Shown here: one piece after another, positions 10,633-21,512 of the stretch
Position numbering within the stretch: position 1 is the stretch's first letter
How the letters are laid out: every line of letters starts with the position of its first letter
Origin: Brachynemurus nebulosus
Lineage: Eukaryota > Arthropoda > Insecta > Neuroptera > Myrmeleontidae
Assembly (NCBI GenBank): GCA_035578155.1
Contig: JAPWDM010000001.1
Span: 80,891,561-80,955,560, forward strand
DNA: 64,000 bases
Direction of reading: 5' to 3'
Program-made: the position numbers and the translations under genes
The notes under the pieces: generated by a model
What the model saw: only the letters and a program-made list of their open reading frames with translations
Database searches by the model: none
Told to the model about the DNA's origin: nothing

Positions 10633-11041
10633 CGATAGAAGCTTATGTTTAAAAAAATTTATTTTAATAAAAATTACAAGTTGAAAATAATAATAAAACA
10701 ATTTCAAATTTTATACAAGTTAAAAAGTATTACAATAATTACTTTACCACCGCGCGGTGATCGAGCTAATACGTAGTTGACTCCGGTAAGACTTGTGTTG
10801 AGCGAATGCTAAATGTTCCTTCTGTGTCTTGACTTATATACAGTTGAATTTCCTGTTACTTTTGAAATAACATTGGTTGTATATCCTGTGGGTACACTTA
10901 ATGGATATTAGTTCATATGTTGCACTACCTTTCTCTTGAAACCTGTATGACATTGATTACATATCCTATGGGTGTTTTTAATGATGTAGTTTGAAGATTA
11001 GCTGATGTTCCATTAAGATGGCTAGTCCAGAGTTCATAACT
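10626..11041 (-). repeat. 3' LTR of the errantivirus (416 bp)
   Basis: Matches 21066-21427 over about 360 bp with roughly 5-10% differences by eye. On the minus strand it begins AGTTATGAAC immediately after the polypurine tract (AGTTA is a typical errantivirus LTR start) and ends CGAGTTTAT. The outer ~50 bp next to the tract are absent from the 5' LTR copy. Confidence 0.85.
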
Positions 11042-11055
11042 CCTCCCTCCTTAAG
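11042..11055 (-). promoter_or_regulatory. Polypurine tract
   Basis: On the minus strand AAGGAGGGAGG directly precedes the LTR start AGTTATG. This is the expected plus-strand primer for reverse transcription. Confidence 0.75.
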
Positions 11056-12120
11056 ATGGGAGTTCAATTTTGAAAGGGAATTGAACGACTGTATTTTCCA
11101 CTGGTGGTGCTGTAGGCGCCATCATATACTGGACCATTTCTGGAATGTCTTCTTGTTTCTTACATTTTCGGTATGTGGTACATCCTATGCATGTTGCTAT
11201 TAGAATTCCAATGATGATAGCTGTGATACTGATGTGCGTGTTATGTATTTTCATAAGCTGTAAAGTGTCTGTGTTTTCCAAATGTTTTAACTGCAACAAG
11301 TCTAAATTAATGTTTTTAGAAATGTCAGATTTTCTGGGAGTGGGCGTATTTTAACAGTGTCAAAAGTATCAGTTTTAAATTGAGGGATCATGACTGCAAA
11401 TATGATGTTAGTTCCGTTGTAAGAAGCTTTTAATTTTAATAATTCATACAAGTGTTCATCGCTTAAAATTTTTATATTCTTTTTCAAATTGGTATATATT
11501 AATTTTAGCTCGTTTCGTGTAAGAATGTGTTTGAAAATTATATTTAATTTAGCTAATTCTATTGATAATACTATGTCATTAATATGTTGATTCAAATATT
11601 GCAATTGTGACTGAACTGAGAAGTAATATTGAGATTGGAATAGTTGTTGTTCAATGTGTGAGTAAGTTTTCATTGCGTTAGCAAGGATTTTTAATTTGGT
11701 TTGTTCTGCATTAATGAATTCCGTGACATTATTAAAACGTTCTAACATTTGCGTATTTAATTTATGTTGCTGACTTATTCTGTTTTCTATTAATAGTTCA
11801 TTATTTTTAAGTGTTTCTATTTGTTTATTAATTTTGATTACATCATTGTTATCCATGTTTCCCGATATTATTTTAATTACTGAACCTAACGCGTTAATTA
11901 AACCTCTTTTGTTGTGCTTTATTTTAGGTTCCAAGTTATCCAAATTTTGTTCAATCCTATTGTATAAATCCTTTAAATTCTTAATATTGTAATATAGTGT
12001 TTCATTAAATTCTACATTGTAACTATTATACTTTAAATGTGCTAGTGTGCCTCTAATACTATGAATATGAATATGAATGTGAAATAATATGAATTAAATT
12101 ATTGTAAGGTGAAACTATCC
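11051..12120 (-). pseudogene. env: Errantivirus env, transmembrane-subunit part
   Basis: Errantivirus Env is an F-like class I fusion glycoprotein. This copy retains the end of the surface subunit, a basic cleavage-type site (HNKR) followed by the fusion-peptide segment G-L-I-N-A-L-G-S-V-I, long heptad-like helices, and, in a different frame, a membrane span (ITAIIIGILIATCIG) with a short tail ending shortly before the polypurine tract. The frame changes once near 11340, between the 11943-11302 and 11299-11051 reading frames. Upstream of about 12121 the surface subunit is cut off by a foldback element and is not found on the other side, so most of it is missing. The gene is non-functional. 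Confidence 0.85.
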
Positions 12121-13432
12121 TAGTACTACCTACACTACAAATCCAATTTTACGTAGTGGTCGGTGCAAATTTAAGGATGTTTGGGAGGTACAATCGGAGA
12201 TAAAAGTACATGAAATTAGAAATTCGTGAATAATTGCGTTGTATAACAAACTATGAGGTAAATAAATAGTTATCTTTGTTAAATAATAGCTATCACTACA
12301 ACTGATTGTACAATACATCAAACTATAGCTCTCAGCTGAGTACAAGAGCTGAGTACATTCTGAGGATTTTTCGGAGAATTTCAAATTGCTACGAGACGAT
12401 TGAAAATTTAATAGAATGTTCCTCATTAAATACTGGGGCCCCTGTGAAAATTTCAAACCGATTCACTAAGCCGTTCACATTCATCAGCGTAGAAGACGCT
12501 AAATAGCGGCAGCTGACAAAAATTCTAGAATATTCGACTTGTGAACTAGCAAAGATACCAAAAAATAAACTTCACTATTGAATTGGGCACTAATAATTAC
12601 ATTAAGCAGCGCATTTTGACAAAAATTCAAGAATGTTCTAACCGTCAACTAACAAAGATATCCAAAAATCGATTGCACCATTTAACTGGTCATCGAATAA
12701 AAGACGGAATAGCACATTTTGATGAATGTTCTAGAATATTCTATTCGTCAAATAGCAAAAATTGTTTGTCAAAATCGGACATTTGGGTTACATTAGTTAA
12801 ATTTCGGTTGGACAATTTAGTGGTGCATTAGATTTTCCAATATCTTTGTTAGTTAACAAATAGAATATTCTAGAGCATTTCTCAAAATGTGTTATTTGGT
12901 CTCTTTTTTGGTAGCCAATTCAATGGCGACGTCTGTTTTTGAATATCTTTGCTAATTGACGAATAGAATATTCCAAAATATTTGTCAAAATGTGTAATTT
13001 GACCTCTTTTTCAATGGACAATTAAATGGTCCATGGTTTTAATATCTTTGCTAGTTGACAAATAGAACATTCTAGAATTTTTGTCAAACTACACTGTTTG
13101 ATCTCATTTTTAATGAGCAATTCAACGATGAAGTTTATTGATATCTCTGCTAGTTGACGATTAGAATATTCTAGAATTTTACATTACTCATTTTGCATTT
13201 GTATTTTGCATATTACGTATACAGAATATATGCATATAGGTATATCTGCGGTGAAATTTAAAATTTTTAAAGGCTACGGGACCCTTAGACAATATTACCT
13301 ACGGCCCTGACTCTGGGTTGGTACATAAATTTTCACCAACACAGACAAACAACAACATATCTGTGAAAGTAGAACCCCACTAAACTGCTGACGTCACTCC
13401 GTAAAATCGGAGTACGTACCATTGGATGGCCA
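12121..13432. mobile_element. Foldback-like element A with heat-shock-element repeats
   Basis: Nested in env. The right end, on the minus strand, is CAGTGG..ATCCAATGGTACG followed by TACTCCGATTTTACG. The left end (TAGTACTACC...CAATTTTACGTAGTG) is a diverged inverted version. The interior has three forward units with cores at 12523, 12626 and 12729 (exactly 103 bp apart) and four reverse units with cores at 12863, 12966, 13065 and 13164. Several cores fit TTCnnGAAnnTTC or its reverse. It is closely related to element C at 36797. No coding capacity; no clear target duplication. Confidence 0.7.
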
Positions 13433-14995
13433 CTGTAAGTTAAGTGCAATTAGTCCTTTCGTGTGGGAAATGCCGTTGTGTGTTCGTCATCGTTAAAAAC
13501 CAATAACAATATTATTTTCGTTTAGGTTTTATTTTTGCGTCGTGGTATTTGTATTTCTTGGTCGGGAAGGTTAGTTTGTTGTCTTTAGTTACGTGTTTAG
13601 GGTTATAAGGGGGTAATAATTTAGTATTTCGTTGGTTGTTTGTAACGTATATTTTGTTTCCTATCTCTAACTGGGGTGGTTTTTGTCTTTGGTCATTATT
13701 ATTGTTTAATTTTTGCTTTTGTTTTTACTTTCGCGTTTGTATAATTTCGTTAATAATTTTCATTTCATCTTGTCGCGCTTTAGTGTATTCTGTTAATGCG
13801 TCTCTATTGAGTTGTAAGACTGTATTGTCGCGAACTCCTCTAATTACCGCAAAGGGTGTAAATTGTATACTAGAATGAATTGAATTGTTATAAGTAATCA
13901 TCTAGCTCATCAATAACTCATCTAGTGGTAGTTTTTTCTCTTCCTTTAATATTCGTAATATTTCTAATATAGTATTATGCAGTCGTTCTACTGGAGAATT
14001 ACCAGTTGAGTTACGTGCAGAGGTAATATGATGTTCAATACTGTACATTTTAAGAAATTCCCTAGCATCTACATTTAAAAATTCTAAGCTGTAATCGTGA
14101 ACTATATTTTTGGGGATTCCGTTCCTAGGTATATAATTTTTGATTACTTTCAGCACTTCTTTTCAATTTCTAAATCTTATTATGGTACATTCCGCATATC
14201 TACTAAATTTATCTAAAATAGTACATTATTTTTCTCTATGTGAAGTATGTCTATATGAAGTAGTTCGAAGGGTTTAGTCGCTTTTTCGGTTTGTTCTTGT
14301 TTCAATCGTAATGGATATCTTCCGTATTTAAATTTAAGGCAACTGTCGCATGTATTTATGTAGATAGTTATTTTTGATTTCATGTTATCAAAATAATAAT
14401 TTCGCTTTAAATGTTTTAACGTTTTTTCAATTCTGCGGTGAATTGATATTTCGTGGTATTCTTTAATTAGTTTGGCCTGTTCGTCTACGTCCTGTACGTC
14501 AGTTAGTAATTTCATGCACCTAATTATTTTATATATAGAAAAATATTTATCATATACTTGATTTAGCACCCTTATTGTGTCATCGTCAGTCAATATAGCA
14601 TTAAGTTTGTTTGGTGAGATATATTCTTTTACTAAATTGATACACTGTTGTTCTGTTGGTGTTTCAATTACTTCAATTGTTGTTCGTTTTCTTGTTTTGT
14701 TGTATTAGTTTTGTTGTATTTGTTGAATTGGAAAGTTTTATTCGTCTGAATAGGCTGTCTCGACTTCATTAGATGTTAACGCTTTTAGCTCAGTTGTTTG
14801 TATTCTGCTGAGTGCGTCAACACTGGCGTTTGTCTTCCCTGGTTTGTAGTAAATATCAAAATTGTAGTCCAATAACTTGATTTTCCAACGTACGAGCTTT
14901 GAGTTTGGTTCTTTTAAGGAAAATACCCATTTAAACGGTTTGTAGTCGGTGAATATGTTGAACTTTTGTCCAAATACAGGACGACGTCGAAGTTA
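13433..14995 (-). pseudogene. pol: Errantivirus pol: RNase H end and integrase
   Basis: Read on the minus strand. 14995-14730 gives the RNase H C-terminal and tether region (FTDYKPFKW, then LVRWKI..LDYNFDI, KPGKTNASVDALSR). 14593-14213 holds the integrase zinc site (H-x4-H near EYHEISIH, then C-D-S-C) and the first catalytic Asp in HIDILH. 14156-13902 holds the second Asp region (VHDYSLEF) and the catalytic Glu (SPVERLHN). Below 13902 the C-terminal GxVYVTNN..R..K.LPPY-type module runs to about 13510. Stops and frame changes occur between these blocks. 13433-13500 is probably a pol/env junction remnant. Confidence 0.85.
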
Positions 14996-17003
14996 GCAAC
15001 GTCAAACATAATAGCATGTTGTACATAAATCATAGCATTAAAACATAAACAATATTTCATTGTGTGTGTCTGTTCGTGTGAGAGGCAATCCATTGGCGGT
15101 TTAAGGATTTTTTTTTGTAACCGTTTTTCCAGTAGTACATAGGAACTCTAATATAACGTAGCGAGTGGTGGGATACCCCTCTCACAGATTCAGGGGCGTA
15201 GCAAATTTATGTGAGGGTCTGAGAAGTTCCCATATTTTAACTATGTATGAACTATGAACCTATGAACTTGTTCAAAAATATTCAGACTCCTGTGAACTTT
15301 TACAGTAAATTTATCAACACCAACAGATACTTACACCAATATACAGACATACACGTACATATTATTTCCCGTATATGCATACGTAGACAAATATGTGTGC
15401 ATATCCACATCGATTTCTCGATTTGATTGGTTATGTAAAAAAAACCAGATAACAAATTTTGATAAAAGTTCCAGAATATTCTATTCGGAAAATAGCAAAG
15501 ATTCCGAAAAACTGACTTCACAATTTGATAGTCTACCAAAGAAGGGACTAAACAGCAGAACTCAGCAAAAGTTCTAGAAAGTTCTATTCGGGATCTAGCA
15601 AAGATATCGATAAACTAACTTCACCATCGAATTGGTCTTCGAATAAAAGCATAAATAACAAAAAATTAGCAATGTTCTAGAATGTTCTATTCGAGAACTA
15701 GCAAAGATATCGGGAAACTGGCTTCACCATCGAATTGGTGATCAACTAAAAGCTTAAATAACAAAAACTGAACAATGTTCTAGAATGTTCTATTCGAGAA
15801 CTAGGAAAGATATCGGGAAGCTAACTTCACCATCGAATTGGTCTTCGAATAATAGCATAAATAACAAAAATTTAGCAATATTCTGGAATGTTCTATTCGA
15901 GAACTAGCAAAGATATCGGGAAACTAACTCCACCATCAAATTGGTCTTCAAATAAAAGCATAAATAACAAAAATTTAGCAATATTCTAGAATGTTCTATT
16001 CGAGAACAAACAAAGATATTAAGAAACTGACTTCACCATCGAATTGGTCATCAAATAAAAGCTTAAATAACAAAAATTAAACAATGTTCTAGAATGTTCT
16101 ATTCGAGAACTCGTTAAAATATCGGAAAACTGATTTCACCATCGGATTTGTCGTCGAATGAAAGCCTAAAGAACAAAAATTCAACAATATTCTAGAATGT
16201 TCTATTCGAGAATTAGCAAAAATATCAAAAAAACGATTTTATCACTCATCTAGTTATTAAATAAAAGATCAAATAGCGGAATTTAACAAGAGTTAAAATA
16301 CTTTATTTAAGAAAAATGTAAATATTATACTTTTTTGCAATTGTATACGTTAGCATAAATTTATAACTAAAACTTTTGTATAGCACCACTATTTGACCTT
16401 TTTCGCCAAGGAGCAATCTACTGATGAAGTCGGTCTCTCAATATTTTTGTTAATTTCCGAATAGAATATTCGAGAACATTTCTCAAATTCCGTTATTTAG
16501 CATTTTCTTTGATGGCCTATCTAATGGTAAAGTTTATTTTTTGATATCTGTTCTAGGTTCCGAATAGAACGATCTAGAACTTTTGTCAAATTCCGCTATT
16601 CAACCATTTCTTTAATGGCAAATCCTATAGTAAAGTTAGTTTTCCGATACCTTTCCTAGTTTCCGAATAGAATATTCTAAATCTATTATTAAATTCCACT
16701 GTTTGGTCTATTTTTCAATTGCTAACCAATACTGAAGTCGGTTTTTTAATATTTTGATTGGTCTCTAAAAATTACGTTATATTGGAGTTCCTATGTATGT
16801 ACTTATTATCTATTAGGTCTTGCTATCATAGTACCTAGTGTGAACGAAATTCACCACTTAGCTGCATTTCAGTTACGCAATATTATAAGGTAGGTGCTAA
16901 TTATTAAAAAAAAATCTTATAAACTGCCACTGGTGGCTTAAATAGGGCATTTGCGTCATAAAAAATAACAAACATCATGCTATCTTTGACGCTGACCTGA
17001 AAT
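14996..17003. mobile_element. Foldback-like element B with 103-bp heat-shock-element array
   Basis: Nested in the errantivirus RNase H. The outer inverted ends are GTCAAACATAATAGCATG and, from the right, GTCAAAGATAGCATG. Further in, ATTGGCGGTTTA..GATTTTTTTTT and CATAGGAACTC.AATATAACG occur inverted on both sides, the latter at 15138 and 16797. The centre is an array of 103-bp units, forward from 15469 and reverse to 16672. The right shoulder is longer than the left, probably through a small insertion. No ORF of note. Exact edges and target duplication are uncertain. Confidence 0.75.
15469..16680. repeat. 103-bp tandem units, each with a TTCnnGAAnnTTC core
   Basis: Cores TTC(T/C).GAA..TTC start at 15469, 15572, 15675, 15778, 15881, 15984, 16087 and 16190, always 103 bp apart. 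A decayed ninth is at 16293. Reverse-oriented units have GAA at 16464, 16567 and 16670, again 103 bp apart. The commonest core, TTCTAGAATGTTCTATTCG, contains three alternating nTTCn/nGAAn pentamers, the minimal binding site of heat-shock factor. In several units GAGAAC follows, adding a further pentamer. Confidence 0.9.
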
Positions 17004-17867
17004 ATGGTCTGAATTGCTTACATGCCCATACTGTTGCCAGTATCTCTTTTTCAATATTTTTTTAATCCTGCTCTGCTTTATTGAGGCTTCTGGATGCGTA
17101 GCAAATTGGTCTATTTTGTCCTACTGGTCCCTGGGATAACACAGCTCCGATTGCATAATTAGAAGCATCTGTCGTTAAAATGAAAGATTTTTCAAAATCT
17201 TTGTATTGTAAAATCGGATCACCCATTAATAATGTCTTGCAATATTCAAAACACTTAACGTATACTGGATCGTTTATGTTGTCTTTGACGTCTTTGCGTA
17301 AGTATTTGGTCATCGGTCTCGTAATTTTTCTCGTAATATATATCTCGTCCTTTACGATCTTTCGGTAATATGCAATAATCCAAGGAATGATTTGATTTCC
17401 GTTGTGGTCTTCGGTAGTAGAAATTGTTTGATAGCTTCGGTCTTTCGAGGATTAGGCTTGATTTCTCCCGTGCGTAGTGACTACGTGACCCAAAAATTCG
17501 CATTTATCCAATTGAGTTTTGAAATTGCGTTGCCTCAACTTTTTGAAAACTTTCCTTAACATATTCATACGTTCTGTTAATGATGCAGAGAATACTATAT
17601 CATCCATATATACTAAGACGTTTTTACCGATATATTTCCTCAATATATTGTCCATGACGCGTTGAAATGTGGCTGGGGCATTCTTCAACCCGAATGTCAT
17701 TCGTGTGACTCGTAGTGACCATTGTCTACGGTGAATGCTGTCTTGGGAATGTCTTTGGAGTCCATCTCAGTCTGATGATAACCTGATGCGAAATCCAAAG
17801 TAGTGAAATAGTGACATTTTCCCAGTGTATCCAGGATGTCATTGATGTTTGGCAACGGGTACTTGTC
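17004..17867 (-). pseudogene. pol: Errantivirus pol: RT palm and start of RNase H
   Basis: The minus strand from 17867 gives KYPLPNINDIL, the DFASGYHQ-type motif [11 protein letters not shown], then [13 protein letters not shown] (ORF 17700-17452) and the catalytic YMDD box ([12 protein letters not shown]) with C-E-F-L-G-H. After a frameshift near 17480 the thumb region follows, and 17313-17062 has the RNase H start (FILTTDASNYAIGAVLSQG). It continues to EILATVWACKQFRPYF at about 17010, where element B interrupts it. Order and motifs are standard for Ty3/Gypsy. At least two frameshifts are present. Confidence 0.88.
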
Positions 17868-17875
17868 GTCTGTGG

Positions 17876-18346
17876 CACAGACTAGATAACAACCAGAAGA
17901 GTAACAGAATGAGAGGTCCGATATTGCCTGCTATGACCTTGATTGCCTGTGTTTTGTGAAAAGCAAGGGGTGGTTTCGAGTATATTACCTATATCTAACA
18001 GAGCCGGTATGGGATTTGAATTATGAAAAAAATAATACAATATATTAGATGATTTGTTATATTGTTAGCTAGCATTTATTTATTAAAATTCTTCAAAATT
18101 CTTCACTAAATAAACATTGTGTGATTTCGATATATTTTCCATGTTAATATAATATAATTTGCAAAATTTACAATTTAAATTTGTAACGAAATTTTATTTT
18201 AAAATACACTACTGCCCTGGAACTACGACACTGATCGGTTTGAACTAACATATTCTTCCAATTTCTTCCAAACCTCGAGCATCAAAATTTACCTGACTAT
18301 CGTTTCTTCTCTTTCTGTTACTCTTCTGGTTGTTACTTATTCTTGT
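17876..18346. mobile_element. hAT-type MITE nested in errantivirus RT
   Basis: 471 bp, flanked by a perfect 8-bp direct repeat GTCTGTGG (17868-17875 and 18347-18354). The reading frame of RT resumes across the two copies. The inverted ends share TAACAACCAGAAGAGTAACA (about 30 bp in all), with outer bases CACAGACTAG and ACAAGAATAAG. An 8-bp duplication is the hAT hallmark. No coding capacity. Confidence 0.85.
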
Positions 18347-19390
18347 GTCTGTGGTCTTTTCATTGAGTTTTCTATCATCGAAAACTAGCCGCTATTTCTT
18401 CTTTACAGAAGCTTTCTTGGCCACAATCCATATTGGTGGTCTGATGATAATTTTCTCGAGCATTTCGTCGATCTGCCTTGCTGTTTCTTCTTTATGAACA
18501 TGTGGGTATCTGTATCTTCGTGTGTATATTGACAGGTCGTCTTTCGTGGTGATTGAGTGCTTGACATCAGATGTAAACGTTATTGGCTGACCAGGTGTGT
18601 AAAAGATGTCCCTGAGCCCATACATAGGTTGATTAAAGCATCTTGTTCTTCTTTGTTTAAATGCTTCATTCGTATGTTGTCGGTAACGAATTTGTAGTTG
18701 TCAGAGTAATCCACATCCATTGGTTCGTGTGTATTGATATTGTTGATTTCCAGGTAGTTATTTAACGATTCACTATTCAGTGGTTGTGTTATGATAATGT
18801 GTTGTTTTTCGTCAGAATTATTAGCGATAAATATTTTTGTATTTTTATTATATACTGTATATATTTCATTAATAGTTTGTATGTGATGATTTAACTTAAT
18901 ACTAGGTACTAATATGTCACCATCTTTAACTAGTGCGGGTACTTCTATTAATCGCTGTTCGCGTGCTTCAAGCGTAAATACTGGAGGTGTGATATACGGT
19001 TTATAATAGAGTCTATTTACTTTATTACCGAACTGTACGGTATGACTGTTATAATTTATTTTTGCCTGTAATTGCCGTAATGTCTGGTTACTTATAATAC
19101 CGTCAAAGAAATAGTGGAACTTGAACACTAAGAACTCTAGCGGTCTTTGTTGTTTAATTCTTTTAAGTATTGTACACAAATTCTGCTATTGATTTTATAT
19201 GTGTTTAAAGCAGTTTTTACTGCAATGTCGGTTGGTATTAACGTCATTTTGTCCGTATGCTTAGGATCGATAAAGTTATTGTCTGCTCCGGTATCAATGA
19301 GGAACTTGAGTACATGTGGTTCGTTCCTAATTAGTATATAAGGTAACGTCCTGTTTTTTGTTTGCTGGAGATTTAACTCTATGTATCCGG
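18347..19390 (-). pseudogene. pol: Errantivirus pol: protease and RT N-terminus
   Basis: Around 19310-19270 the minus strand reads LKFLIDTGADNNFI, the aspartic protease active site with an intact D-T-G. 19179-18580 is the linker between protease and RT, without further catalytic motifs. 18625-18392 begins the RT fingers (GQPITFTSDVKH, then IYTRRYRYPHVHKEE.ARQIDEML and IIRPPIWIVAKK), and RLVFDDRKLNEKTT follows to the hAT-type insertion. Frame changes occur at the junctions near 19180 and 18600. Confidence 0.85.
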
Positions 19391-19399
19391 CAGATTCGA

Positions 19400-20553
19400 G
19401 GCTGTAGGCAGAAAACCCTCATCCTCTACATAATTTATGTTATGCAAGTCTGTTTGATTAAATTCAACGGGTTTAGGCTCCTCGTTGAACTGATACTCGA
19501 ATGAGTTTAATTGTTTTACCATCTCGTCATATTCTTGTTCGTCATAATTATTTTCTGTATTAAATAATTCTTTAGAAGTTTAGATACCACTCTTGGTGTC
19601 CTATCTCTCTAAACATATTATTATTGTTTGTATTAATGCGTCTAGTGTTCCCTGAACTAGTATCCATTGGTTCGGGTATGAACCCATTAATTTGTGGTAG
19701 TTTTTGTAAACGGACTGGACTTTTTAATGTACTTAAGTTATGTCTAATCGATTATTGATTAAAATTATTGAAATTCTGGTAGTCTAGAACGATTTTCAAA
19801 TATACTCTGGGCTGCCTGAATATTTTGGTTAAAATGTTGCCTAGGTGTATATGGAATTTGGGGTTGTGGTTGTGTTTGTATATATCTTATAGTTTGCTTT
19901 GGTGGTTGTGTATTTGTCTGTTTTGCTGGTCCGTCCCTATTACCATACTGAGTCTGCTTATAGTAAACGTTTAATTCACGTTGCATACATTGCTATGCCT
20001 CTCCCAGAATTTTGGGTTGGAAGGCAAGTACTATATTACCTATATTCCTATTCAAGCCGGTTAAAAAGCAATCTAATGCGGCTTGATTGTAATGTTCTAT
20101 TTTCATTCGTTTTATATGTTCGTCACAATACATTAATGAAACATTGTTTACTAATTGAGCGAGCACTTCATTCACTCGTCTCAAAAACAATTCAACGGAC
20201 TGACTGTCTTGTGCTAATGAGTAAAAGTCCCGGGTGAGACTGTACCCATCTCTTTTGTCTGCATAATGTCCGATAAGTATTTCTTTAGTATTATCCCAGT
20301 TCCTAACGCGACCGCATTGATTTAATACGTCGTTTGCTGGGTCTACGATCTTTTTACGAATTTCATTACTATATAAGTTTTTTAAATTGTTATCTATTAA
20401 GCTAACCAATAAATCAAGTGATTTGTCTACACCATCTATAAAATTAAATAAATTACATTACGTTTTAATAATGTCTCGTATTTGAAATTTTTTTAATAAC
20501 GTTTCAACTGCGTTTGCAGATTGGTCAATAGATACTAATTTTGGTTGAGCCAT
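19400..20553 (-). pseudogene. gag: Errantivirus gag
   Basis: The likely start is the ATG at 20553 (M-A-Q-P-K-L). A stop near 20460 breaks the N-terminal part; the open segment 20409-19993 is the capsid-like helical region (CGRVRNWDNTKEILIGHY, FYSLAQDSQSVELFLRRVNE), as in errantivirus Gag. 19986-19765 is the Gln/Pro-rich nucleocapsid-like tail, without a zinc knuckle, as is usual for errantiviruses. 19580-19400 gives a Glu-rich end with FLPTAS. At least two lesions separate the parts. Confidence 0.8.
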
Positions 20554-21065
20554 CTTTGTTTTTTCTAAATTATTTTCTAAATTAATATTACTATTATTAT
20601 TTTTGTTATTAAAAATATCAAAATTATTTGCGAAGTCACAACTACTTGATAAATCTGAATCGAGCCATAAACCGTCGTCTCTCTTCAGGTATTTAATACT
20701 TTTAACAGAAGGGTAAGGATTGAAAATCAAGCGATAATAAAGGAAAGTTAAGACTTACAACAAGAGAATCGATGATCTCCACATATTCCAATGAACCCAC
20801 GTACGTGCAGTTCCAGACGTTAACAGAACGAAGCCAATCTGCTCCACAGTAAACCGCCGTGAATGGATAGTTCGTTATTGGCTCCCGATAATCCGTCTAG
20901 ATATGTTGCTGTTCCAGTCGAGTTGTATTTATTTGTTTCGTAGGTTCGGCTCCAAAGTCTTGAAAGACACTCGTAGTTTAACCGTCGCGTTAACGTTACG
21001 ACGAGTGCATAGAAGGTGGAGGATTACGAAATTTTTCTGCACTGATCCTACCGGTTTCGTCAAAA
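20554..21065 (-). other. Errantivirus 5' leader
   Basis: The segment between the 5' LTR end (CGAGTTTAT) and gag. The sequence just after the LTR (TTTTGACGAAACCGG) does not obviously match a tRNA 3' end, so the primer binding site is not identified. An ORF from 20730 overlaps the gag start and is probably leader sequence. Confidence 0.5.
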
Positions 21066-21427
21066 ATAAACTCGATAGAAGTTTATGTTTAAAAACATTA
21101 TATATACAAAAATTACAAGTTAAAAATAATAATAAAACAATTTCGAGCTTTATACAAGTTCAAAGTATTACAATAATATTTACCATCGCGCGGTGATCGA
21201 GCTAATACTTAGTTGACTCCGGTAAGACTTGCGTTGAGCGAATGCTAAATGTTCCTCTTGCGTCTTCACTTTTATACAGTTGAATTTCCTGTTACTTCTT
21301 GAAATGACATTGATTGTATATCCTGTGGGTACACTTAATGGATATTAGTTCATATGTTGGACTACCTTTCTCTTGAAACTTGTATGACATTGGTTAGATA
21401 TCCTATGGGTGTTTTTAATGATGTAGT
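21066..21427 (-). repeat. 5' LTR of the errantivirus, outer end missing
   Basis: Partner of 10626-11041. It shares GCGCGGTGATCGAGCTAATA, TTGACTCCGGTAAGACTTG, ACAGTTGAATTTCCTGTTAC and CCTGTGGGTACACTTAATGG. The first ~50 bp present in the 3' LTR (from AGTTATG) are absent here, and a TA array begins 4 bp further out. Confidence 0.85.
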
Positions 21428-21428
21428 G

Positions 21429-21508
<80 letters not shown>
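21428..21508. repeat. (TA)n array
   Basis: About 38 TA units between the truncated errantivirus LTR and the solo-LTR candidate at 21509. Confidence 0.95.

Positions 21509-21512
<4 letters not shown>

Larger units (their letters stand above)
10626..21427 (-). mobile_element. Endogenous errantivirus (Ty3/Gypsy with env), defective
   Basis: A minus-strand provirus in the order 5' LTR (21.4 kb), gag, protease, RT, RNase H, integrase, env, polypurine tract, 3' LTR (10.6-11.0 kb). Errantiviruses are insect LTR elements whose env resembles the baculovirus F fusion protein. Every gene has stops or frameshifts. Three DNA elements are nested inside: 17876-18346 in RT, 14996-17003 in RNase H and 12121-13432 in env. 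The 5' LTR lacks its outer ~50 bp and abuts a TA array. The other end also abuts a TA array, which suits the TATA-type target preference known for the 17.6/297 branch. It cannot be active as it stands. Confidence 0.92.

Noticed and set aside
11018..11354. Plus-strand ORFs over the env region
   Set aside because: Antisense to the errantivirus env membrane segment; no independent support.
15469..16300. CRISPR-like array of regular repeats
   Set aside because: Units are contiguous 103-bp tandem repeats without distinct spacers, in eukaryotic DNA, and continue in inverted orientation.
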